DNA of 64,000 bases, taken from contig DACH01000016.1 in NCBI GenBank assembly GCA_002494625.1, positions 1 to 64,000 on the forward strand, given 5' to 3'. How positions within the stretch are numbered: the first letter of the stretch is position 1; each line of letters starts with the position of its first letter. This document shows positions 7,997 through 16,771 of the stretch, piece after piece. Made by a program: the position numbers and the translations under genes. Under the pieces are notes generated by a model. That model had not been told where the DNA came from. It did not search any database and saw only the letters and a list, made by a program, of their open reading frames with translations. The DNA is from Archaeoglobus sp. UBA234. Its GTDB lineage: Archaea > Halobacteriota > Archaeoglobi > Archaeoglobales > Archaeoglobaceae.

Positions 7997-9073
7997 ATGA
8001 AAAGGAAGCTAAGGAGGGAGTTTTTAAATTCTGTTGATCTGCCACTTTTTGTTGAGATAGGTGAAGGACCAAGAAAGTATGTGGGCGATATTATCGAGAA
8101 TCTTGAACTCTCAAGCGTGTTTCTCATAACCGGAAAAACATCTTACGATCTCGTAGCTGTGAAGATAAAGGAGAGGATAGAGGAATTTCTTGCAGGAATT
8201 CACTTTGTACAGGGAAATGGTATGGAAGAGGTTAGAAACTTGGTTGTTGATATGGGTTACAAGGACATCGATGGAGTTATGGGAATAGGTGGTGGCAGAG
8301 TACTTGATATTGCCAAAGTTTTTGCATCAGAATTTAATATTCCTTTCATAAGTGTTCCGACCGTAGCTTCACATGATGGGATAGCTTCTCCAATTGCGAG
8401 CTTCAAGGAGGGTGGAAAGCCAGTTTCAGTTACTGCAAAACCTCCCGCTGCGGTTATAGCTGATCTGGTAATTCTGAGACACAGTCCTATAAGACTGCTG
8501 AGGTCAGGTTATGGTGATCTCATTTCAAATACAGTCGCTGTAAAGGACTGGCTTCTTTCGAGAGAAAAAACAGGAGAAGACTACAATGAGATTGCTGCGA
8601 GCATGGCTGTTATGCCTGCGAACCTTATGTTAACTTCAGCAAAGAAACTCGATCTGAAACAGATGAGCCACCTCACAATGCTTGTGAGGGGTTTAATTCT
8701 GAGTGGTGTGGCTATTTCAATTGTAGGTACCAGCAGACCTGCAAGCGGATCTGAGCACAAGTTCAGTCATGCTCTGGATTTTCTTGGACTTGGAAATGGT
8801 ACTCATGGTGAGCAGGTTGCCATAGGGTCGATAATAATGGAATACCTGCATGAGAAACATTATGGCTCTGGAAGCTGGGAATTGATGAAGCAATCTCTTG
8901 AAAGAATCCAGGCTCCCACAACAGCCAGAGAAATAGGCTTGGCAAGAGAAGATGTCATTAAAGCCCTTCTTTACGCCAAAAGACTCAGGAAAAAAAGATA
9001 TACGATTCTCGAGGATATAAATCCTGGAAGAGAGGAGTTCGAAGTTGCTGTAACAAAAACAGGAGTAGCTTAA
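7997..9073 (+). CDS. egsA: sn-Glycerol-1-phosphate dehydrogenase
   Basis: Reduces dihydroxyacetone phosphate to sn-glycerol 1-phosphate, the backbone of archaeal ether lipids; NAD(P)H- and Zn-dependent. The nucleotide-binding loop is GIGGGRVLDIAKVFA. Metal-ligand regions are PTVASHDGIASP, SGSEHKFSHALD and GTHGEQVAIGS. Length 358 aa is as expected. ATG 7997 is chosen because AGGAGG (7983-7988) is 8 bases upstream, whereas ATG 7991 would be only 2 bases from it. TATTTT-type promoter elements precede it (about 7948-7960). Its last four bases overlap the end of a convergent small gene. Confidence 0.95.
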   Translation: MKRKLRREFLNSVDLPLFVEIGEGPRKYVGDIIENLELSSVFLITGKTSYDLVAVKIKERIEEFLAGIHFVQGNGMEEVRNLVVDMGYKDIDGVMGIGGGRVLDIAKVFASEFNIPFISVPTVASHDGIASPIASFKEGGKPVSVTAKPPAAVIADLVILRHSPIRLLRSGYGDLISNTVAVKDWLLSREKTGEDYNEIAASMAVMPANLMLTSAKKLDLKQMSHLTMLVRGLILSGVAISIVGTSRPASGSEHKFSHALDFLGLGNGTHGEQVAIGSIIMEYLHEKHYGSGSWELMKQSLERIQAPTTAREIGLAREDVIKALLYAKRLRKKRYTILEDINPGREEFEVAVTKTGVA

Positions 9074-9363
9074 CTCTTCTCATCAACCTGTCTGATTTCC
9101 ACTTCCACGACATCTCCTACTTTCAAATCCATTATGTTGTAGTTTTCGTAATCAACCGTTATTACTGCGTCGTACTCTAAAGCCTCTTCCATTGCCTTTG
9201 CATAGGCTGAAGATACCTGCTTTCCGACCTCAATAATTTTCATCGGATCTGAAAGTAGAGATTCTGGCGAGGGAAGAGCCATAACATCTTTTTTCTGAAC
9301 TTTCAGCCACAGCCTTACAGTTTCATCATCCTTCAGCTCAATTTTCATCACTCTGAATTTCAT
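9070..9363 (-). CDS. Small hypothetical protein (97 aa)
   Basis: I do not recognise a family. The product is acidic and soluble, without signal peptide. The C-terminal part (ITVDYENYNIMDLKVGDVVEVEIRQVDE) looks like a small beta-barrel with a charged tail. The middle holds a helix (VSSAYAKAMEEALEYD). It is convergent with egsA and their 3' ends overlap by four bases. Start ATG 9363 lies about 25-30 bases after AAAAGTATTTC, as for a leaderless message; ATG 9348 with AGAGTG before it is an alternative. Coding character and normal codon use support a real gene. Confidence 0.65.
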   Translation of the reverse strand: MKFRVMKIELKDDETVRLWLKVQKKDVMALPSPESLLSDPMKIIEVGKQVSSAYAKAMEEALEYDAVITVDYENYNIMDLKVGDVVEVEIRQVDEKS

Positions 9364-9444
9364 CTATTTATTTCGGCTGATGGGAAGAAATACTTTTTGT
9401 TATCTTTTCCTCATGTATTTTTGGATTAAGTAAGTCTCTCGGTG

Positions 9445-10125
9445 TTAAATAAGTCCAAGAAATTCAAGAGCCTCAACGACACCATCACCGTTCTTTTTTG
9501 ATGTTATTATGTCTGCCCTTTCTTTCAGCCTTTTGTCAGCGTTTGAAACAGCTACACCTATACCTGCAGTTTCGATCAGGTCTATATCGTTCTCGGAATC
9601 ACCTATGGCAACGAAATTCTCAACATCAACTCCAATCTCATTGGCGATGTAACGAAGTGCCTCTCCTTTACTGACTCTTGCATCAATTATGTGATAGGCA
9701 AAACCGGAGTCGATCAGCTTAATCCTGTTGAAACCCCCCTCAGAGAGAGTTTTTCTTGCCTCATCAAGTTCGAAATTCCTCCTGAGGCAAACTTCTGACT
9801 TTCTGTATTCTGCGTCAAGGAGTTCGATATCGTAGAATTTTCTGAGATATTCTACAGCTTGTAAACATTCTGCTATGTCTCCCAGTACAATGTCATCCCC
9901 GTCATAGGCGAATCTCACCACACCACCATTTTCACATATAACGATGTCAGAGACTCCTATCAGTTTTGCTGCTGCTCGAGCGAAGCAGGATATGTTTCCA
10001 GTTGCGAGAACAACAGGCACCTTCAATTTCCTTACAGCTTCAACTGCTGTGCAGTTAAGACTCCTGTCTCTATAAGTCAATGTACCATCAATATCGATTG
10101 CAACTCCTCTGATGTCAAAATCCAT
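9445..10125 (-). CDS. Phosphoglycolate phosphatase (archaeal HAD type)
   Basis: HAD-superfamily hydrolase of the archaeal TA0175-like phosphoglycolate phosphatase group, removing phosphate from 2-phosphoglycolate or a similar small substrate. Motif I is AIDIDGTLTYRD (nucleophile Asp near residue 11). Motif II Thr is in VVLATGNIS. The cap module is C2-type in the middle. Motif III/IV is at SKGEALRYI and AIGDSENDIDLIETAG. Length 226 aa fits. TTATTTATTAAC lies about 25 bases upstream of ATG 10125, consistent with a leaderless transcript. The exact substrate is inferred from the family. Confidence 0.88.
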   Translation of the reverse strand: MDFDIRGVAIDIDGTLTYRDRSLNCTAVEAVRKLKVPVVLATGNISCFARAAAKLIGVSDIVICENGGVVRFAYDGDDIVLGDIAECLQAVEYLRKFYDIELLDAEYRKSEVCLRRNFELDEARKTLSEGGFNRIKLIDSGFAYHIIDARVSKGEALRYIANEIGVDVENFVAIGDSENDIDLIETAGIGVAVSNADKRLKERADIITSKKNGDGVVEALEFLGLI

Positions 10126-10184
10126 GGTGAAAAATTACTGGTGGTTAATAAATAATTCCTTGTTATTGTGGCAGTTTCTCAGTA

Positions 10185-12023
10185 CTACTCAAGATCCACT
10201 CCTGAAATCCTCTGGAAATCCTCGCTTATTTCAGACCTTTTGAACTCAAGAACAAAAACACTCCCGTAAGGTATGTTATCTTCAACCCAGACATTTCCAC
10301 CATATCTTTTCATTGTCTCCTTTACAAGGTAGAGACCGAGTCCCGATCTGCCTGTTGTCTCACCTTTGAAACTCTCCCTGAATATCATCTCTTTCAGACT
10401 ATCAGGTATTCCTGGGCCGTTATCGGCTATTCTTACATAAATTTTATCGTCCTTTTCCTCCACCTTAATGTCGATCTCAACAACTTCCTTGTCGTTGTGG
10501 AATATTGCATTTTGGATTATATTGTGGAGAACTGAATTTATTGCACTATCTGCCTCGACATAGATATTTCTGGGAATTGAGTATGTGATTTTAGCGTCCT
10601 TGCTGAACTCCTGAATTCGCTTCGTGAGTATCATTGAGAGGTTTACTCCTACAAGTTCCCCAACTGAGAGCATTCTTTCAATCTCTTTCACATCTTTAAT
10701 TGTTGAAAGAGCGTGATTAACCCTGTCATCTATTTTTTCCATAGCAGTTGCTATGTCAATATCCTCTCCCTCTTTTGCAAGATCAATATACATTCTGATA
10801 ACGGCAATGTCATTCTGAACGTCGTGTCGGAGAATTTTGTTGAGAATTGTGAGGTACTCGTTTAGGTTCCTTACATTCTCCTCTGCTTCAATGAGATCAG
10901 AAACATCTCTCGCTATTCCTTCTACTCCTTTAAGTGTACTTCTCTCTATCCAGGGCCACATCAGTACATCCATGTGGAGCAAGTCACCTCTTTTTTTAAT
11001 GATTCTCAATCTGAATTTCTCTCTGTTGCCCTTCAAAACGGAAGAGAATTTTTGATTCATTATCTTCCTATCTTCTCTTGCAACTAACCTGAGAAATCTG
11101 GTTCCGATTATATCTTCTTCTTCATACCCCAGCAAAACACCTATCTTCGAGTTGACATCAACAAATCTTCCCTCAATATCAAGCCTGAAAAGAAAGTCCT
11201 CTGCGTTTTCGAAGAACTTTTTGTATCCTGTTATGCTCTCGAGTTTCTGTCTGTATTCTAGGATTTCTCTTTCGAGGAGCTCTATAGATGGGAGCTCGAG
11301 GCTTGTAGAGTAAACTCTGTAAAAACCAAATAGGAGCGTAAGAAAAGCTAACTCCTCAAGCAGAGATGAAATATCTACAAGTGGAAATTCAAATCCTAAA
11401 AGCCTTCTGTAGAGAATCGAAGCCTGTGCCAGGAATAATAAAATAAGAGAAAGTTCTGCTGAAACCATCAGAGTTCTTGTAGCTCCCCGGTATACCGAGA
11501 TGAAAAAGGAGTTTATGAATATCGCCATAAATATCAGAAGGGCAAGAATGAATACCATGGGTTCAGAGTAGAATTCCTGGAGTGTTATTGGTATGAATGG
11601 ATAAAAGACTCCAATAACAAGTGCTGATGAAATTAGAAGAGCTAAAGCAATATCTTTTATTTTTAAATATTTCCACACAGCAGGATAGAGATAGGATCCA
11701 GCAGAAATCACAGGAATGAGAGCGAAGAGTTTCAGCGGTTCAGGATCATAATCAATTTTCAATACAACAAAATTTCCCGCAAAATGGTAGAGATTTATGA
11801 GAAAAGTCACAATTGTGAATAATGAGAAAGAAAGGGAGTAGTATCTTATTGATCCCTCAGTGTTCCAGTAAATAACTAAGGATATAAGAAAAACAAGAGA
11901 GGGAACAAAAACATAAAATGCAAATAGCTCAGCTAATTCTGAGCCAGGAAATTGCATTATATTTACTATGAGGACGAGAAATACAGCTGTAGTGAGTGCT
12001 GCATAAAATCCCCTGTCTCCCAT
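10185..12023 (-). CDS. Membrane-bound PAS sensor histidine kinase
   Basis: Sensor kinase of 612 aa. Residues about 5-240 form about eight hydrophobic helices, followed by a linker coiled coil, a PAS domain (about 255-365), an H-box (ILRHDVQNDIAV) and an ATPase domain with N-box NAIFHND, G1 DNGPGIP and G2 GRSGLGLYLVKE. It is therefore a complete kinase, probably sensing a membrane or small-molecule signal. ATG 12023 is chosen although the frame is open to 12191, because that extension would run through the divergent ctaB start. A TATA-like TTTTATATA at about 12046-12054 lies about 27 bases upstream, suggesting a leaderless transcript. No response regulator is adjacent. Confidence 0.88.
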   Translation of the reverse strand: MGDRGFYAALTTAVFLVLIVNIMQFPGSELAELFAFYVFVPSLVFLISLVIYWNTEGSIRYYSLSFSLFTIVTFLINLYHFAGNFVVLKIDYDPEPLKLFALIPVISAGSYLYPAVWKYLKIKDIALALLISSALVIGVFYPFIPITLQEFYSEPMVFILALLIFMAIFINSFFISVYRGATRTLMVSAELSLILLFLAQASILYRRLLGFEFPLVDISSLLEELAFLTLLFGFYRVYSTSLELPSIELLEREILEYRQKLESITGYKKFFENAEDFLFRLDIEGRFVDVNSKIGVLLGYEEEDIIGTRFLRLVAREDRKIMNQKFSSVLKGNREKFRLRIIKKRGDLLHMDVLMWPWIERSTLKGVEGIARDVSDLIEAEENVRNLNEYLTILNKILRHDVQNDIAVIRMYIDLAKEGEDIDIATAMEKIDDRVNHALSTIKDVKEIERMLSVGELVGVNLSMILTKRIQEFSKDAKITYSIPRNIYVEADSAINSVLHNIIQNAIFHNDKEVVEIDIKVEEKDDKIYVRIADNGPGIPDSLKEMIFRESFKGETTGRSGLGLYLVKETMKRYGGNVWVEDNIPYGSVFVLEFKRSEISEDFQRISGVDLE

Positions 12024-12149
12024 TGGATCAAATAATAGGGATTGGTATATAAAAGTCACTATTAAATTATCATAATGATGAGTTTTATGGATTTGATGTA
12101 TTCTTGATCTACCGAAATATTCAAGTAACAGATGTTTTAATGGAAATAC

Positions 12150-13001
12150 ATGGATGTTCGAGCCTTCTATGAAGTCATAAAACCGAAACAAACAACACTA
12201 TTAATGATTACCTGTATGATCTCCTTTCTTGTTGCTTCAGGCTTCTCAACGAGCTTGATATTATTCTTGAAGGTTTTCACAGCAGTATCTCTTGCAGTGG
12301 CTGGGACAACAGCCCTCAATATGTGGCTTGACAGAGACATAGATATCCTGATGCCGAGAACTATGAGGAGACCCGTCCCCTCAGGTAGACTGTCTGCCAG
12401 AATCTGTGCAGTTTATGGTTCTATTCTCTTTATTATTGGGTTTATAGTAGGGTACACTATAAACATATATGTGCCAGTAATTCTTTTTCTTGGTCTATTT
12501 TTTGATATTGTGATTTATACAGTCCTTCTCAAAAGAAAAAACCCCTACTCGATTGCGCTTGGTGGACTTGCAGGAGCAATGCCCTCCTTAGCAGGCTGGA
12601 CAGCAGCTAAGGGTTATCCTGACCTTGCAGGAATTATTGTTTCTGCAATAATATTGCTCTGGATTCCAGCCCACATCTGGTATCTCTCGATGTACTTTGA
12701 AGAAGATTATAGAAAAGCCGGGATACCGATGTTACCACTTGTTGTTGGAATGGAGAGAACATCATGGCTTATAGTCTTCAGCGTAGGGTTGATGTTGTTG
12801 ATGGTATCCATGCTCTTCATCCTTCTCCCCTTCGGTCCGGCTTACCTCATTGCCTCTTTTCTGATAACACTTTACTTCTTTTACAGGGCGATTATCTTTG
12901 CGAGATCTCCTGACAGAATCGGAGCGAGGAAAATGTACAAACTTGCAAGCATGACACTCGGGATAATTTACTTCTCAATGATCCTTGGCTCTCTGTGGTG
13001 A
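12150..13001 (+). CDS. ctaB: Protoheme IX farnesyltransferase (heme O synthase)
   Basis: UbiA-superfamily membrane prenyltransferase that joins farnesyl diphosphate to heme b to make heme O for terminal oxidases. The first Asp-rich motif is NMWLDRDIDILMPRTMRRP, with the PRT-xxRP signature of heme O synthases. The second motif region reads YTVLLKRKNPYSIALGG, also typical of CtaB rather than ubiquinone-type enzymes. About eight or nine transmembrane helices span the 283 aa. It is divergent from the histidine kinase gene and overlaps the following gene's SD. The presence of heme O synthesis suggests the organism has, or had, a heme-copper oxidase. Confidence 0.88.
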   Translation: MDVRAFYEVIKPKQTTLLMITCMISFLVASGFSTSLILFLKVFTAVSLAVAGTTALNMWLDRDIDILMPRTMRRPVPSGRLSARICAVYGSILFIIGFIVGYTINIYVPVILFLGLFFDIVIYTVLLKRKNPYSIALGGLAGAMPSLAGWTAAKGYPDLAGIIVSAIILLWIPAHIWYLSMYFEEDYRKAGIPMLPLVVGMERTSWLIVFSVGLMLLMVSMLFILLPFGPAYLIASFLITLYFFYRAIIFARSPDRIGARKMYKLASMTLGIIYFSMILGSLW

Positions 13002-13006
13002 ATTTT

Positions 13007-13522
13007 ATGAAAGCAGAAGAACTTGACAGGGCAAAAAAGCTTATACTCGATGAATGGAGAAGGGTTGTTTTTGGTGAATTCAAGCCTGCTGTGGAAGTTG
13101 GCGAGTATCTGAAGTCCTGTACTTCTAGGATTGTTTCGGGTATTGTAAAGATTTATGCAGGAAAAAAGGTAAAGGGTTTTGAGCAGGCTGTTGAAGACTA
13201 TATGCGATTCATGGCTACTGACAAAAATTTGAGTCCAGGGGAAGCAGTTATGACTTTGATTAACCTTAAAAAAATAATTTATCGGGTTTTTCCCGATATG
13301 GGTTTGGAAGAATATATGAGATTGGATGAGCTTATGAATCAGGTTGCCGTAATTGCGTTCAATACATATTCTTCAATCAGAGAAGAGATATTTGAGTTGA
13401 GACTGATGGAGAAAGACAAAGAGAAAAGGATGCTCGAGAGATCAATAGAGCTTGTGATACAGGATCAGGAGTTTTACGATAATATAAAGATAACAAGAAG
13501 GGGTAAGGAGTTCATCCATTAA
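13007..13522 (+). CDS. RsbRD N-terminal-like helical protein
   Basis: All-helical soluble protein of 171 aa. It resembles the RsbRD N-terminal domain found in stress sensors and some histidine kinases: a helix with EWRR, then RIVSGIVKIYAGKK, then a region with FMATDKNLSPGEAVMTLINLKKIIY. It carries no kinase or STAS domain here. ATG 13007 follows the ctaB stop by five bases, and the SD GGTGA overlaps that stop, so translation is probably coupled with ctaB. A sensor or scaffold role is inference; the family match is moderate. Confidence 0.55.
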   Translation: MKAEELDRAKKLILDEWRRVVFGEFKPAVEVGEYLKSCTSRIVSGIVKIYAGKKVKGFEQAVEDYMRFMATDKNLSPGEAVMTLINLKKIIYRVFPDMGLEEYMRLDELMNQVAVIAFNTYSSIREEIFELRLMEKDKEKRMLERSIELVIQDQEFYDNIKITRRGKEFIH

Positions 13523-13559
13523 GGTGAGTCTTTTATACTTTAAAAGGTAAAGCCTGATT

Positions 13560-14093
13560 ATGCACAGGATAATTGCAGTTTCAGACACTCATATGGAAGT
13601 ATGGGAACCATCTGAGAAGCTGAAAGAGCTTATCGAGAGTTGTGATATCATTACCCATTGCGGTGATTTCTCGAGTTATGAGGTTTACAGGGAGCTCAGG
13701 AATTATGATCTTTATGCTGTTCGTGGAAATACTGATGATGATAGAATAATATCGGAACTTCCGGAGATTGAGAAGTTCAGGGTTGAAGGTGTAAAGTTCG
13801 GACTCGTCCATCAGGGTAACTACCTCAACTCCTTTGATGATCTGGGATACATGGCAATGGAGATTGGGGTTGATGTTCTCATTTTCGGACACATTCACCG
13901 TTTTGTTTTGGAGAAAATAGGCAAGATTGTTGTAATATGTCCGGGTAGCCCTACAAGACCGAGACTTTCCATAGCAAGCTGTGCGGAAATAACAGTTGAT
14001 GGTTCTAAGATAGATGTTCAGATGCATGTTGTGGATGATGTTGTATGTGGTATTGATCGGATAAAGGGATCGAGAAATGTTTGTGGGGTTTAA
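13560..14093 (+). CDS. YfcE/MJ0936-type metallophosphoesterase
   Basis: Calcineurin-like phosphodiesterase of 177 aa, the length of single-domain archaeal enzymes. The metal-binding motifs occur in order: SDTHMEVW, HCGDFSSYE, RGNTDDDRI (the usual GNCD reads GNTD) and FGHIHRFV (the usual GHTH reads GHIH). These changes are at non-ligand positions, so activity is expected. It probably hydrolyses phosphodiesters; the natural substrate is unknown. It follows the RsbRD-like gene by 37 bases and precedes the moaE fusion by 15, suggesting one transcript. Confidence 0.85.
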   Translation: MHRIIAVSDTHMEVWEPSEKLKELIESCDIITHCGDFSSYEVYRELRNYDLYAVRGNTDDDRIISELPEIEKFRVEGVKFGLVHQGNYLNSFDDLGYMAMEIGVDVLIFGHIHRFVLEKIGKIVVICPGSPTRPRLSIASCAEITVDGSKIDVQMHVVDDVVCGIDRIKGSRNVCGV

Positions 14094-14108
14094 AATTATG
14101 GTGATCAT

Positions 14109-14786
14109 ATGAAACTGGTTTTTTCCGGAAAACTGGATGAAGCTCTTCAAAAATCTGGTAAAAAGGTGGTTAAAGTCAGTTTTGATGAAAAAGAGGTTCT
14201 CTGCAAATCTGAGAACCTTGAGCTGAGATATTCGGTTTCAGATAAGGATGAAATCTTGCTTATCTTGGAAATGCTTGTGGACTTTGGATATGATGTTGCT
14301 ATAGTTGAAGGGTTTGAAACAGAATACGGAGTAAAACCTGCGAAGATCTCCGCGATGGATGAGCTGGACAAAATCAGTGACATAGAAACTCTTCGAAGTC
14401 TGATTAAAAAGGTAAAGGCTGAAAGATCTGAAATGTGCGGAGCTATAGGGATTTTTATTGGATTTGTGAGAAAAATCGCCGATGGAAAGGAGGTAATCAG
14501 GCTCGAATACGAAGCCTATGATGAGGTGTTCGATGGAAAGCTGAGAGAAATTGAGAAGAGGCTGGAAACCTATCCGGGAGTGGAGGGAGTTAAAATCTTC
14601 CATAGAAGAGGGGTTTTACTGCCGGGGGAAGATATTGTCTATGTTGTTGTGATGGGCAGGCATAGAAAACACATCTGGGAGCCGCTATCCAAAAGCATGG
14701 AAATCGTGAAAGAAGAGCTTCCTGTATGGAAGAAGGAAGTTTATTCAGATGGAGAAGTATGGGTCCATGATAAGAGGGAATATTAG
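14109..14786 (+). CDS. moaE: Molybdopterin synthase large subunit MoaE with N-terminal MobB-like domain
   Basis: The C-terminal part (about residues 108-225) is MoaE, the catalytic subunit that adds sulfur to precursor Z. Its signs are GIFIGFVR, LEYEAYDE, HRRGVLLPGEDIVYVVVMGRHR and the active-site Lys region LPVWKKE. The N-terminal about 100 residues resemble part of MobB (DVAIVEGFE) but lack the Walker A P-loop, so they probably cannot bind GTP. Such a fused arrangement is reported by family resemblance only. It implies molybdenum or tungsten enzymes in this organism. ATG 14109 is preceded by GGTGAT. Confidence 0.85.
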   Translation: MKLVFSGKLDEALQKSGKKVVKVSFDEKEVLCKSENLELRYSVSDKDEILLILEMLVDFGYDVAIVEGFETEYGVKPAKISAMDELDKISDIETLRSLIKKVKAERSEMCGAIGIFIGFVRKIADGKEVIRLEYEAYDEVFDGKLREIEKRLETYPGVEGVKIFHRRGVLLPGEDIVYVVVMGRHRKHIWEPLSKSMEIVKEELPVWKKEVYSDGEVWVHDKREY

Positions 14787-14815
14787 TGGGTGGGGTCAGG
14801 GTGTGGATTTGCTTA

Positions 14816-14890
14816 TAGCGGGGCGTGGATTTGAACCACGGATCTGCGGGTTATGAGCCCGCCGGGATTACCTGGCTACCCCACCCCGCT
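14816..14890 (-). tRNA. Initiator tRNA-Met (CAU)
   Basis: The minus strand folds as a 75-nt tRNA: acceptor AGCGGGG/CCCCGCT, anticodon CAT in loop CTCATAA, T arm GTTCAAATC. Three G-C pairs (GGG/CCC) next to the anticodon loop and the A1-U72 pair identify the archaeal initiator. Discriminator is A; CCA is not encoded and no intron is seen. CTTAAATAACC at about 14918-14928 is a likely TATA box. Confidence 0.96.
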
Positions 14891-14974
14891 TTATCCTCAT
14901 GTTCTGTTAGAATAAGGGTTATTTAAGTTTTTGGTAGCTAAGGGGGTTTATAATAGCTAAAATTTATAAAAAGG

Positions 14975-15400
14975 TCATAAGAACTTCTCCTCCCTAAAGG
15001 CAGTTATGAACTTTACAGAAATCACGCCTCTAAGTGCTGTAAGTCTCCCAACCATTTTTTTTATCTTTGCCATGTCTCCTCTGACTGTGATCATCTCAAG
15101 GCAGTTCTCCCCGTCGAGATGAATGTGCATTGTGGTGGTGATAACATCTCCAAAATCGTGCTGAAGGGATATTATTGTGTCGGTGACCCCTCTGTAGTTG
15201 TGGTCGTAGATAACGCTCACAACACCAATCACCTCTCCACTTTCTCTCTCAAGCCATTTGAACTCGTTTATGTACATCCTTATTGCATCTCTGATTGCTT
15301 CAGACCTCGAAGAATAGCCACGGGAGCTTATAATTGAGTCGAACTCATTAAGAAGGTTTTTTGGCAGACTTACACCTATTCGTGTGATATTCTCCTCCAT
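14975..15400 (-). CDS. nikR: Nickel-responsive regulator NikR
   Basis: Homotetrameric repressor that binds DNA when loaded with nickel. Residues 1-45 form a ribbon-helix-helix domain (TRIGVSLPKNLLNEFDSII). The ACT-like domain carries the nickel ligands: YDH, then LQHDFG, and the H-x-H-x5-C set in MHIHLDGENC. Length is 141 aa from ATG 15400; the open frame runs on upstream but the family starts here. TTTTTATATG at about 15419-15428 is the likely TATA box and would make a leaderless message. The window also contains larC, a nickel-cofactor gene, a possible but unproven target. Confidence 0.93.
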   Translation of the reverse strand: MEENITRIGVSLPKNLLNEFDSIISSRGYSSRSEAIRDAIRMYINEFKWLERESGEVIGVVSVIYDHNYRGVTDTIISLQHDFGDVITTTMHIHLDGENCLEMITVRGDMAKIKKMVGRLTALRGVISVKFITAFREEKFL

Positions 15401-15594
15401 AATACCCGATTGGAGAGGGCATATAAAAAGGTTATTGGAAGACGAACTCTCAATCAATGATTTCTACGAGAATATTTAGCGGGCAATTAAACCCGACAAA
15501 AAAGGCACTTAAAAAGGAAAGAGAATTGCGATTGAAATAAAAAACCAAATCGCTTTAAAAATTCTTGATTTTAGCAAATCTTCATTCTGATACC

Positions 15595-15852
15595 TTACTC
15601 CTGTTCTCTATAGGCATCGAGAATTGCGTTAACAATTTTCTCTCTTGCTTCCTTACTTGCTGGATGGAAAACATCCTGGAATGAGCCATCTTTTGCCTTT
15701 CTGCTTGGCATGCTCACCCACAGACCATTTTCTCCTTCCAGAATTTTCAATCCTTTCACGATATATTCATTATCCAGGGAGACTGTGGCATAAGCCTTAA
15801 CAACCCCCTCGGTTTTTGGCTTATATATTCTCACTTCTGTTATTTCTACCAA
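15595..15852 (-). CDS. spoVG: SpoVG family protein
   Basis: Small protein of 85 aa matching bacterial SpoVG, a regulator that binds DNA or RNA and affects division and many pathways. The alignment is clear by eye: VEITEVRIY, TEGVVKAYATVSLDNEYIV, NGLWVSMPSRKAKDGSFQDVFHP and a C-terminal helix. TTG 15852 is the best start, with AGGAGG eight bases upstream; the frame also holds TTG 15858, which is only two bases from that SD. A TATA-like TTTATATAGC lies near 15900-15910. SpoVG is mainly bacterial, so its presence in an archaeon is of interest. Role here is unknown. Confidence 0.88.
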   Translation of the reverse strand: MVEITEVRIYKPKTEGVVKAYATVSLDNEYIVKGLKILEGENGLWVSMPSRKAKDGSFQDVFHPASKEAREKIVNAILDAYREQE

Positions 15853-15960
15853 GTCCAACTCCTCCTGTTCTGTTTGATTTCATGCAAATTGTGTTAAGAG
15901 CTATATAAATCTTCCCATGCCCTATAAAAATATGGGAAATTAATATAATTTTTAGATTTT

Positions 15961-16716
15961 CTAATTTTTGAAGAAAGCTTCAGCGTTTTTTATGGAAACC
16001 TTTTTTACATCATCACCTAGCCCGCTCTCAAGGAGGAATTCAGCTGTTCTCAGGACAGATAGATATTCAGATCCACCAAATCCGGAATCACTGTTCAGCA
16101 TGAATCTCTCAGCTTCAAATTCCTTCAAGATATCGAGAACCTCTTCGGGTGTGAGCTTCCCTTTTTCCACTGTAAGCCCGCAGTAATGTCCTCTTTTGAA
16201 AACCTTTGATACGGTTTCATGGCTTAGATGATCGATGACTGCAAGTTCAGCAGGAAAACTGATTCTCTCAAGTATATCAAGCAATTTCTCTGTCACAATC
16301 AATTTATTTTTTCTTGGAGTATGGATAATGCATGGAATGTCGTGTTTCGCTGCAATCGATAATTGAGCCTCCAGAACTCTTCTCTCCAGATCATTTCCCT
16401 CTTCAAGACCTATCTCTCCGAGAATCTTAGGCTGATAATCTTCCATATAATCGATGACCTTTTCCCACTCAGGAGGTATGCATCTTGGATGGATACCGAT
16501 GGCAGGATATATTTTCAAACCTGCTTTATCACCTCTTTCTGTCTCAAATTCCTGAAGTTTTCTGAAAAGGTCAATAAGGGTGCCGTAGTGCATAGGTCTT
16601 ACAGGGTAGAAGGCACAGGAATTTATTTTTACTATGCCTTTTTCCGCCATTTCTTTCAGCTCTTTAATACTTCTCCCTTCAGAATGCGTGTGGGTGTCGT
16701 AGACTTTCAGCACCAT
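15961..16716 (-). CDS. TatD-like metal-dependent hydrolase
   Basis: Amidohydrolase-fold protein of 251 aa. The metal site starts with KVYDTHTHSEG (His-x-His at about residues 8-10), followed by AIGIHPRCIP, ILGEIGLEEG, PCIIHTPRKNK and a final Asp in LNSDSGFGGSE. The pattern is that of archaeal TatD-related proteins rather than the DNase-type TatD itself. Substrate is unknown. ATG 16716 (MVLKVYDTH) is chosen although the frame extends upstream, because that would overlap the divergent neighbour. The two genes share a 55-bp promoter region. Confidence 0.82.
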   Translation of the reverse strand: MVLKVYDTHTHSEGRSIKELKEMAEKGIVKINSCAFYPVRPMHYGTLIDLFRKLQEFETERGDKAGLKIYPAIGIHPRCIPPEWEKVIDYMEDYQPKILGEIGLEEGNDLERRVLEAQLSIAAKHDIPCIIHTPRKNKLIVTEKLLDILERISFPAELAVIDHLSHETVSKVFKRGHYCGLTVEKGKLTPEEVLDILKEFEAERFMLNSDSGFGGSEYLSVLRTAEFLLESGLGDDVKKVSIKNAEAFFKN

Positions 16717-16771
16717 GAAAAAAGTTAAGAGCCCCATAATAAATCTTTTTTGAGAATTAGGGGAGGTAAAA

